Assembly: GCA_024404435.1 (NCBI GenBank) | Contig: JAKSPW010000016.1 | Coordinates: 1 to 13,790, forward strand | DNA: 13,790 nucleotides | From: Clostridia bacterium | Lineage (GTDB): Bacteria > Bacillota > Clostridia > Oscillospirales > CAG-272 | Reading direction: 5' to 3' | In this document: piece after piece, positions 1 to 5,313 of the stretch | Position numbering within the stretch: the stretch's first letter is position 1 | Layout: the number at the start of each line of letters is the position of its first letter | Position numbers and translations under genes: made by a program | The notes under the pieces: generated by a model | What the model was told of the DNA's origin: nothing | The model's database searches: none | The model's input: only the letters and a program-made list of their open reading frames with translations

Positions 1-55
1 AGTCAGTGACAACAGATTTACAGTCTGCCCCCTTTGGCCGCTCGGGAATTCCCCC
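1..55 (-). tRNA. tRNA-Tyr (GTA), partial
   Basis: Read on the minus strand from 55 leftward, the sequence starts GGGGGAA (5' acceptor strand), then TTCCCGAGCGGCC (D arm). An anticodon stem GCAGA/TCTGT follows, closing the loop CTGTAAA with anticodon GTA, and then the start of a long variable arm as expected of a class II tRNA-Tyr. The T arm and 3' acceptor strand lie beyond the window edge. Its first base directly follows the encoded CCA of the upstream tRNA-Thr, so the two are surely cotranscribed. Confidence 0.9.
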
Positions 56-130
56 TGGAGCTGGTGATCGGAGTCGAACCAACAACCTGCTGATTACAAA
101 TCAGCTGCTCTGCCATTGAGCCACACCAGC
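56..130 (-). tRNA. tRNA-Thr (TGT)
   Basis: On the minus strand, acceptor GCTGGTG pairs perfectly with CACCAGC. The D arm is GCTC...GAGC, the anticodon stem GCTGA/TCAGC encloses loop TTTGTAA with anticodon TGT (Thr), and the T loop is TTCGACT. The discriminator T at 59 is followed by a genomically encoded CCA (58-56). The T stem has two G-T wobbles but is closable. The gene is first in a tRNA transcript that continues into tRNA-Tyr with no spacer, so the 3' end of Thr and the 5' end of Tyr must be made by adjacent processing cuts. Confidence 0.95.
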
Positions 131-165
131 ATATTCTTTTAGCCGCCCGCTTAGGCGACGCGATT

Positions 166-194
166 ATTATATCACAGCACTATTTCTTTGTCAA
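166..194 (-). promoter_or_regulatory. Promoter of the tRNA-Thr/tRNA-Tyr unit
   Basis: The minus strand reads TTGACA (194-189), a 17-bp spacer, then TATAAT (171-166). This is a perfect sigma-A consensus and ends 35 bp upstream of the first tRNA base. Such strength fits a stable-RNA gene. Confidence 0.93.
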
Positions 195-211
195 CACTTT
201 TTTTATTTTTA

Positions 212-240
212 TTGAAAAAAATTATTTTTTGTGGTATAAT
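212..240 (+). promoter_or_regulatory. Promoter of the metal-uptake operon
   Basis: TTGAAA (212-217), a 17-bp spacer and TATAAT (235-240), with an extended -10 TGG just before it. The expected start site near 246-248 falls inside the Fur-family palindrome, so repressor binding would block initiation or escape. It is divergent from the tRNA promoter; the two -35 boxes are about 17 bp apart. Confidence 0.9.
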
Positions 241-243
241 GCG

Positions 244-270
244 ATTTGAAACTGATTATCATTTTCAAAT
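244..270 (+). promoter_or_regulatory. Fur-family operator (Fur/Zur box)
   Basis: A 27-bp palindrome centred on T257. The arms ATTTGAAA and TTTCAAAT flank a core TGAT-T-ATCA; only the pair 252/262 and the central base break symmetry. Bases 248-266 match the classic 19-bp Fur box GATAATGATAATCATTATC at 15 of 19 positions. The site begins 4 bp after the -10 box and ends before the ribosome binding site. Because the second gene of the operon encodes a Fur-family protein and the following genes a metal importer, autoregulation by that protein is the simplest reading. Whether the metal is Zn, Mn or Fe cannot be told from the site. Confidence 0.88.
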
Positions 271-281
271 TCGGAGGTAAG

Positions 282-962
282 ATGAAAAAGAAGTACCTTA
301 TTGTAATAGAAGGCGCGTGCGACGGCATCGGAAAATCCACGCAGTACGCGCTTCTGACAAAAGCTCTTGAGACCGCGGGCCATCGCGTCGTGCGCCATCA
401 CTTTCCGTCCTACGGGACGTTTCAGGGCGCTCCCGTCGAAGCGTACCTGAAGGGAGAACTCGGCACGACCTCTGAGCTTTCACCGTACCTTGTCAACTCT
501 TTCTTCGCGATCGACCGCGCCGTTACCTGGAAGAGCGAGCTCTCCGTCGGCGACGGAGACGTGCTTCTTCTCGACCGCTACACGACCTCGAGCGTTATTT
601 ATCAGTCTGCGCTGATTGACGACGAGGCTGAAAAAACGGACTTTATCGACTACGTCATGGATTTCGAGTACGGAAAGCTCGGCGTGCCGGAGCCTGATCT
701 CGTGATCTTTCTCGACGCGCCCTTCGAGACGGCGCAGAAGCTCCGCGAGGCAAGACACGGCAACGAGGGCGTCGAGGGCGACATCCACGAGACGGACACC
801 GCCTACATGCGCCGCGTGTGGGATTCGGCGCAGTTCGTCTGCCGCACTCAGGGCTGGCACCGCGTTTGCTGCACCGACGGCGAGGGCAACATGCGCTCGA
901 TAGATGACATCCACGGCGAGATACTGTCGTGTGTCACGGAGAAGATAAATGAAAAACTATAA
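282..962 (+). CDS. tmk: Thymidylate kinase (dTMP kinase)
   Basis: A 226-aa protein that should phosphorylate dTMP to dTDP with ATP in the cytoplasm. The fold is a P-loop NMP kinase. Residues 10-20 read EGACDGIGKST: a P-loop with one more residue between E-G and G-K-S/T than the usual EGxDGxGKT. FPSYG at 41-45 sits where the dTMP-contacting FP/EPG motif lies. DRYTTSS at 98-104 is the DRY motif of the family, and an Arg/Glu/Asp/His-rich LID-like stretch spans about 150-175. The ATG at 282 is preferred because GGAGG lies at 273-277; an in-frame TTG at 246 would place translation inside the operator. From memory, this P-loop variant occurs in other clostridial dTMP kinases. The gene overlaps the repressor gene by 14 bp and is first in the metal operon, an unexpected place for it. 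A second tmk may exist elsewhere. Confidence 0.88.
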   Translation: MKKKYLIVIEGACDGIGKSTQYALLTKALETAGHRVVRHHFPSYGTFQGAPVEAYLKGELGTTSELSPYLVNSFFAIDRAVTWKSELSVGDGDVLLLDRYTTSSVIYQSALIDDEAEKTDFIDYVMDFEYGKLGVPEPDLVIFLDAPFETAQKLREARHGNEGVEGDIHETDTAYMRRVWDSAQFVCRTQGWHRVCCTDGEGNMRSIDDIHGEILSCVTEKINEKL

Positions 963-1344
963 GACGAAACAGCGTGAGCAGATCCTCGAATTTTTCGAGG
1001 AAAACCCCGACAGATGTCTTTCCGCGCGCGAGCTGATCGCCGAGAGCGGGATCGACGCGGGGCAGGCGACGGTCTACCGTACGCTTTCGATGCTCACCGA
1101 CGAAAACAAGCTGCGCCGGTTCAGGTCTGCGGCGGGCGGCGACTGCTACCGCCTCGCGTGCTCTCATGAAAAAGGCGATCACATGCACATCGTCTGCAAG
1201 GTGTGCGGAGGCATGATCCACTCGGACTGCGGATTCATCGACGAGATGAAGTCTCACCTTCTGAGCGAGCACGGCTTCGCGCTTGACACCGGCTCGACGG
1301 TCATCTACGGCGTGTGCGCGGGATGTGCGGGGACGAAGCATTGA
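949..1344 (+). CDS. Fur-family metalloregulator (Zur-like)
   Basis: A 131-aa repressor of usual Fur-family length. The N-terminal winged helix (about 1-75) carries the recognition helix ATVYRTL at 40-46, which is family typical. The C-terminal dimerisation and metal-sensing half shows HMH at 78-80 followed by CKVC (C83, C86), and CAGC (C123, C126) near the C-terminus. The two CxxC pairs form the structural Zn(Cys)4 site known in Zur, Fur and PerR of Bacillus. The gene overlaps the tmk stop by 14 bp, which implies translational coupling, and its own stop overlaps the start of the binding-protein gene. The operator at 244-270 is its likely target. A zinc role (Zur) is inferred from the znu-like neighbours; Fur or a manganese regulator remain possible. 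Confidence 0.9.
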   Translation: MKNYKTKQREQILEFFEENPDRCLSARELIAESGIDAGQATVYRTLSMLTDENKLRRFRSAAGGDCYRLACSHEKGDHMHIVCKVCGGMIHSDCGFIDEMKSHLLSEHGFALDTGSTVIYGVCAGCAGTKH

Positions 1345-2276
1345 AGAAGATCCTGTCGGCCATCCTCACGGTCCTTGCCCTGACGGCACTTGTGTCGTGC
1401 GGACGCGGCACGGAGGCGAAATACAAGATCGTCACGACCGTTTTCCCCGCCTACGACGCGGCGCGGGCCGTCACGGAGGGCGCGGAGGACGTTGAGGTGA
1501 CGATGCTCCTTCCTCCGGGAAGTGAGAGCCACGACTACGAGCCGTCGCTTGAGGACATCGCTCTGATCGGAGAGGCGGATCTCTTCATCACGGTCGGCGG
1601 CGAGACCGACAAGTGGACGGACGGAGTGCTTGAAGCCGTCGGACACGACGTGCCGATGCTGCGCCTCACGGACTGCACGGAGCATCTTGACGAGGCTGAG
1701 CTCGAAGGCATGGAAGAGGAGCACGGCGAGGAGGAAGAGGACGCTTTCGACGAGCACGTCTGGACGACGCCCTCGAACATGGCGGCGATCACCCTGAAAA
1801 CGGGTGAAGAGCTGAGCCGTCTGATCCCCGAATATGCGGAGGCCTTTGCCGCGTCTGCAGAGAAGTATGCCTCCGGATTCGAGGAACTGTCCGAGGAATA
1901 TTTGGCACTTGCAGAAAATAAAAAGCGGGACGTTCTGATCTTTGCGGACCGCTTCCCGTTCAGGTATCTCGCCGAGGAAATGGGGCTCGAATGCTTCGCG
2001 GCGTTCTCCGGCTGCTCGTCGGACTCCGAGCCTGCGCTGTCCACCATATATTTCCTCACGGAAAAGGCGAAGGAAGAAGGAGTCAAAACCGTACTCACCA
2101 TTGAGTTTTCGCACTCGGGCGCAGCAGACGTGATCGCACGCGAGGCGGGAGCGGAAGTGAGGACGCTCCACTCATGCCACAACGTATCAAAGGAAGATTT
2201 CGGCGCGGGAGTCACCTGCCTCGATCTTATGAAAGGAAACCTTGACGTGCTGAAGGCGGCACTCGGGGGAGAATAA
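1341..2276 (+). CDS. znuA: Metal-binding lipoprotein of a Zn/Mn ABC importer
   Basis: A 311-aa extracellular solute-binding protein of the ZnuA/TroA cluster 9 family, delivering metal to the permease. I chose TTG at 1341, overlapping the fur stop as TTGA: it follows GGGGA at 1329-1333 and gives a clean lipoprotein signal peptide, MKKILSAILTVLALTALVSC, with lipidated C20. A GTG at 1314 would add nine residues before the signal. H64 (SESHDYEPS) and H139 (DEHVWTTP) match the first two metal ligands of the family. A short acid-rich loop at 117-137 replaces the usual His-rich loop. The third ligand region reads FADRFPFRY (201-209), without the customary His, and the usual C-terminal Asp region reads LHSCHN (276-281). 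The metal site therefore differs from textbook ZnuA, although I believe clostridial relatives share this pattern. Confidence 0.88.
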   Translation: MKKILSAILTVLALTALVSCGRGTEAKYKIVTTVFPAYDAARAVTEGAEDVEVTMLLPPGSESHDYEPSLEDIALIGEADLFITVGGETDKWTDGVLEAVGHDVPMLRLTDCTEHLDEAELEGMEEEHGEEEEDAFDEHVWTTPSNMAAITLKTGEELSRLIPEYAEAFAASAEKYASGFEELSEEYLALAENKKRDVLIFADRFPFRYLAEEMGLECFAAFSGCSSDSEPALSTIYFLTEKAKEEGVKTVLTIEFSHSGAADVIAREAGAEVRTLHSCHNVSKEDFGAGVTCLDLMKGNLDVLKAALGGE

Positions 2277-3029
2277 ATGAACAACATAATAGAATGCAGA
2301 AATTTGACACTTGCCTATGATGGCGTGACCGTCGTGCGCGACCTCACCTTCGAGGTGCCGCGCGGCGAGATCATGCTGATCTCAGGCGAGAACGGCTCGG
2401 GCAAGTCGACGCTTGTGAAGACTCTGCTCGGACTTCATAAGGAAAGCTCGGGCGAGATAAAGTTCGACGGCGCGGGCAGGGGCAGAGTGGGATATCTGCC
2501 GCAGAAGTCCGCGATCGGCGCTGATTTTCCCGCGACCGTGAGCGAGGTCGTCTTCTCCGGCTTCGTCGGAAGACTGCGGTACGGGATGTTCCTTCCGCGC
2601 GGTGCGAAGGACGACGTAAAAAAAGCGATGGAGCTGACGGGTACCGCCGATATCGCCGAAAAATGCTTCAACGAGCTGTCCGGCGGTCAGCAGCAGAGAG
2701 TCCTTCTCGCCCGTGCGCTCTGCGCGGCGGGAGATCTCATCATACTCGACGAGCCGACGAACGCTCTCGATCCCGTTTCCGCCGCCGACATGTATAAGAT
2801 AATCAAATCGCTGAAGAACGATTACGGAATGACGGTGCTGATGGTCAGCCACGACCTCGAGACATCGGTCACGATCGCGGACAGAGTGCTCCACCTCTGC
2901 TGCGACGACGCATTCTGCTGTCCCGCCTCGGAGTACGCCGAAAGGCTCGCCGATGCGCACGCGGACTGCGGCGGCATCGGGAACTGCGAGAGCCATCATC
3001 ACGGGGAGGCGCACCATGACGATAAGTGA
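2277..3029 (+). CDS. znuC: ABC transporter ATPase for Zn/Mn import
   Basis: A 250-aa cytoplasmic ATPase that powers the metal importer. Walker A is GENGSGKST (37-45), the Q-loop glutamine is Q76, the signature is LSGGQQQR (134-141), Walker B is LIILDE (154-159) and the switch His is H192. The ATG abuts the znuA stop (TAAATG), with GGGGGAG at 2265-2271. The last 43 residues are unusual: C208, C209, C214, C215, H228, C231, C237, H240-242, H246 and H247, ending in acidic residues. Such a tail could bind zinc and sense or buffer cytoplasmic metal; this is inference. The gene overlaps the permease gene by 14 bp, and the permease ribosome binding site lies within the His-tail codons. Confidence 0.93.
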   Translation: MNNIIECRNLTLAYDGVTVVRDLTFEVPRGEIMLISGENGSGKSTLVKTLLGLHKESSGEIKFDGAGRGRVGYLPQKSAIGADFPATVSEVVFSGFVGRLRYGMFLPRGAKDDVKKAMELTGTADIAEKCFNELSGGQQQRVLLARALCAAGDLIILDEPTNALDPVSAADMYKIIKSLKNDYGMTVLMVSHDLETSVTIADRVLHLCCDDAFCCPASEYAERLADAHADCGGIGNCESHHHGEAHHDDK

Positions 3030-3861
3030 GATATTCGCACATGATTACATGACCGTCATCGTGCTCCGCGCCGTCATAGTCGGCGTACTCGTTTCCGTCT
3101 GCTCGTCGCTGCTCGGCGTGAGCCTCGTCATGAAGAGGTACTCGATGATAGGCGACGGACTTTCCCACGTCGGATATTTCGCGCTGGCGATCGGAGCCGT
3201 CGCGGGAGTCGGCAGTGAGTTTTCGCTCGAAGCGGCGATACCGATCGTGATACTCGCCGCGATTCTGATACTGAAGCTCGACGACAGTCCGAAGATAAGC
3301 GGAGACGCCGCCTGCGCCATCGTCTCGACGGGCGCCGTCGCGGTGGGAACGATCATTTTCGGATTCGTCGGCACGTCGACCTCCGACATCTGCGGCAGCC
3401 TGTTCGGCTCCGCGTCGGTCGTCACGGTGACGAACAAGGACCTTGTCATCGCCGCCGTGCTCTTTGCCGTCGTCGTGGCGTGGTTCGCCCTCTATTCGAG
3501 ACAGATCTTCTCGGTCACCTTCGACGAGGCGTTCTCGAGTGCGGCGGGATGCCGCGCGGGAAGCCTGCGCACGGTGCTTGCGGTGCTGACCGCGGTCACC
3601 ATCGTCGTCGGGATGAAGATGATGGGCGCGATCATGATCTCGGCTCTCATCGTGTTCCCCGCGCTCACGGCGACACAGCTCTGCCGCAGCTTCAGGGGAG
3701 TGGTCATCGCGTCCGCCGTCACGTCGGTCGTCTGCTTCATTCTCGGCTTTGCCGCGGCGTGCTTCTTCTCGCTTCAGACGGGAGCCGCCGTCGTGACTGT
3801 CGAGCTTGCGGCGTTTATCATATCCTGCATCGCGGGAAAGATCGTGAGGAAAAGAAAATGA
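3016..3861 (+). CDS. znuB: ABC transporter permease for Zn/Mn import
   Basis: A 281-aa integral membrane protein of the ABC-3 family (ZnuB/TroC/MntB), forming the metal channel as a dimer. About eight hydrophobic segments can be seen, beginning near residue 13. The family motif GDGLSHVGYF is at 46-55, matching the usual GDALSHA. The C-terminus is basic (KIVRKRK), consistent with a cytoplasmic end. ATG at 3016 is favoured by GGGGAGG at 3003-3009 with 6-bp spacing; longer in-frame extensions to 2953 are Arg/Ala-rich and would overlap znuC more. The stop overlaps the next gene as ATGA (3858-3861), a sign of tight translational coupling in the operon. Confidence 0.92.
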   Translation: MTISEIFAHDYMTVIVLRAVIVGVLVSVCSSLLGVSLVMKRYSMIGDGLSHVGYFALAIGAVAGVGSEFSLEAAIPIVILAAILILKLDDSPKISGDAACAIVSTGAVAVGTIIFGFVGTSTSDICGSLFGSASVVTVTNKDLVIAAVLFAVVVAWFALYSRQIFSVTFDEAFSSAAGCRAGSLRTVLAVLTAVTIVVGMKMMGAIMISALIVFPALTATQLCRSFRGVVIASAVTSVVCFILGFAAACFFSLQTGAAVVTVELAAFIISCIAGKIVRKRK

Positions 3862-4610
3862 TCCTCCGTGACGGACACACGCATCCCAACATATTAAAAA
3901 AGCCGGAGCAGGCAGACGAATTCGTTCGGCGTGCCGCGGAGCTCGGCCTTTCCGAGATAGTGTTCACCGATCACATGCCGTTCTCCCGCACGGGAGACGA
4001 GCACGACCGCATCCCGCAGGGAGCTGTGGGAGAATACTGCCGGGCGGTGCGGCGGATCGCGAAGAAATACGAGGACACGATCCGCGTTTCCTGCGGGATC
4101 GAGATCGACTATCATCCGGACGACGTGGATGAGATAAAGGACGTGCTCTCTGCGGGAGAGTTCGACACCGTTCTCGGCTCGTCGCACCTCAGCATTTTCG
4201 GCTACGGATACGACTACGGAAAAATGACCTTCACCGATTACGCGGCGCTCGTGCTCGAAAACACGGTGAGCGCGGCGGAGTCGGGCCTCTTCGACGTCAT
4301 GACGCACCTTGATATTTACCGCATCGTCTTCACGTGGAGGGACGATCATCCGCTCACGGACGACGGCTTTGAACTCGGACGGGTCGAGCCGACACTCAGA
4401 GCCGCATTCCGCGCGATGGAAAAAAACGGCGCAGCGCTTGAGATCAACACGGCGCCTCTATATAAATCATTCGACACTCTCGGCGTGTATCCGGAAAAAC
4501 GGATACTCGATATCGCCGCCGACTATTCACTTAGATACGTCTGCGGCTCTGACGCTCACGTCCCCGAACGCGTCGGGTACGGCTTCAATCTGATCCCCGA
4601 CAGGGGATGA
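3858..4610 (+). CDS. PHP-domain phosphoesterase (histidinol-phosphatase-like)
   Basis: A 250-aa cytoplasmic metalloenzyme of the PHP superfamily. The metal ligands are in family order: HTH (H7, H9), TDH (H39), GIEID (E82), SSH (H110), THLD (H150) and GSDAH (D232, H234). This full set predicts a trinuclear metal centre (Zn, Mn or Fe). Closest in layout to HisK/HisJ histidinol-phosphatases, which have about 250-270 residues, but no histidine-biosynthesis gene is nearby and the substrate could be another phosphoester. The start at 3858 overlaps the znuB stop by 4 bp; upstream in-frame sequence is a shadow of znuB. Its place in a metal-import operon suggests an enzyme whose activity depends on the imported metal, or one acting in metal-limited cells. 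That link is inference. Confidence 0.85.
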   Translation: MILRDGHTHPNILKKPEQADEFVRRAAELGLSEIVFTDHMPFSRTGDEHDRIPQGAVGEYCRAVRRIAKKYEDTIRVSCGIEIDYHPDDVDEIKDVLSAGEFDTVLGSSHLSIFGYGYDYGKMTFTDYAALVLENTVSAAESGLFDVMTHLDIYRIVFTWRDDHPLTDDGFELGRVEPTLRAAFRAMEKNGAALEINTAPLYKSFDTLGVYPEKRILDIAADYSLRYVCGSDAHVPERVGYGFNLIPDRG

Positions 4611-4629
4611 CAAAAACTCGGAGGAAATC

Positions 4630-5277
4630 ATGAAAGAAAACAGCAAGGGAATCATCAAAAAAATATTCGGCACGATCGTGGCGCTTCTGCTGATCGCCGT
4701 CTTATTCTGGATCATCATCGAGGCGTTCAATCTGACCGTCAACGCAAGACAGATCATCACTCTGGTGCTCATCGTGGCCGCCGTGATCCTCGCGATCTAC
4801 GCGATCGCATATCTCAGAGCGATCCTCAAGCAGAGACGCTTCATGCGCAAGCTGAGAAAGTTCTGCGCCGAAAAGTCGATCACGCTGAACGAGGTCAAGA
4901 AGCCGTTCGCGTCCGTTTTCGGCAAGCAGAAGGGATATAACTTCTCCGTTCAGTCGGCGGGAAAGGAATTCCGCTGCAAGGTCGTCGCCGGCGTGTGGAG
5001 AGGCTCTCCCATGACCTTCAAGGATACGGGAGAAGTTGTCTGCCGCCGCACGATCCGCCTCTACAAGATAGAAATGTTCGATATCCTGAAGAAGATCGAC
5101 TGCTCGTTTGAGAGCGACAATACGAAGATACTCATCGTGGTCCCGACACCGTTCGAGCTGTACGTCGGAAAAGATCAGGCCGACAACGCCGACATGGCGG
5201 GAAAATATCAGATCTTCACCGCAAGGGGCTTTATCGGTGCGCTCGACCGCGAATGCCTCGGCAAGAAGATGATCTGA
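4630..5277 (+). CDS. Two-TM membrane protein of unknown function
   Basis: A 215-aa protein I do not recognise. Two hydrophobic helices near 12-33 and 41-66 are followed by a very basic juxtamembrane stretch (KQRRFMRKLRKF, about 68-79), which by the positive-inside rule puts the C-terminal 140 residues in the cytoplasm. That soluble part has alternating hydrophobic residues suggestive of a mixed alpha/beta fold, with Cys residues at a few scattered places but no clear catalytic motif. GGAGGA at 4620-4625 supports ATG 4630, 19 bp after the PHP gene, and the operon terminator follows 9 bp after the stop, so it is the last gene of the metal operon. Function unknown. Confidence 0.8.
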   Translation: MKENSKGIIKKIFGTIVALLLIAVLFWIIIEAFNLTVNARQIITLVLIVAAVILAIYAIAYLRAILKQRRFMRKLRKFCAEKSITLNEVKKPFASVFGKQKGYNFSVQSAGKEFRCKVVAGVWRGSPMTFKDTGEVVCRRTIRLYKIEMFDILKKIDCSFESDNTKILIVVPTPFELYVGKDQADNADMAGKYQIFTARGFIGALDRECLGKKMI

Positions 5278-5286
5278 CAGAAAATC

Positions 5287-5313
5287 AAAAAAACTCCCGG
5301 AAGGGAGTTTTTT
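5287..5313. terminator. Bidirectional intrinsic terminator
   Basis: The stem ACTCCC (5293-5298), loop GGAA and GGGAGT (5303-5308) is flanked by an A run before and a T run after, extending the stem by A-T pairs. It ends the metal operon on the plus strand and, read in reverse, the converging LTA-synthase-like gene, whose stop codon lies at 5312-5314, overlapping the end of the element by two bases. Confidence 0.93.

Noticed and set aside
246..281. Possible earlier TTG start for the thymidylate kinase, adding 12 residues
   Set aside because: It begins inside the Fur-family palindrome at about the transcription start and has no ribosome binding site; GGAGG stands before ATG 282.
246..281. A metal riboswitch in the leader of the metal operon
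   Set aside because: The leader is only about 35 nt and is taken up by the operator and ribosome binding site.
1305..2171. 288-aa minus-strand frame opposite the binding-protein gene
   Set aside because: Arg/Val-rich shadow with no start signal, while the plus-strand gene has a clear signal peptide and family motifs.
3480..3857. N-terminal extension of the PHP protein
   Set aside because: The extra residues are an Arg/Gly/His-rich shadow of the znuB gene in another frame; ATG 3858 starts directly at the HTH metal motif.
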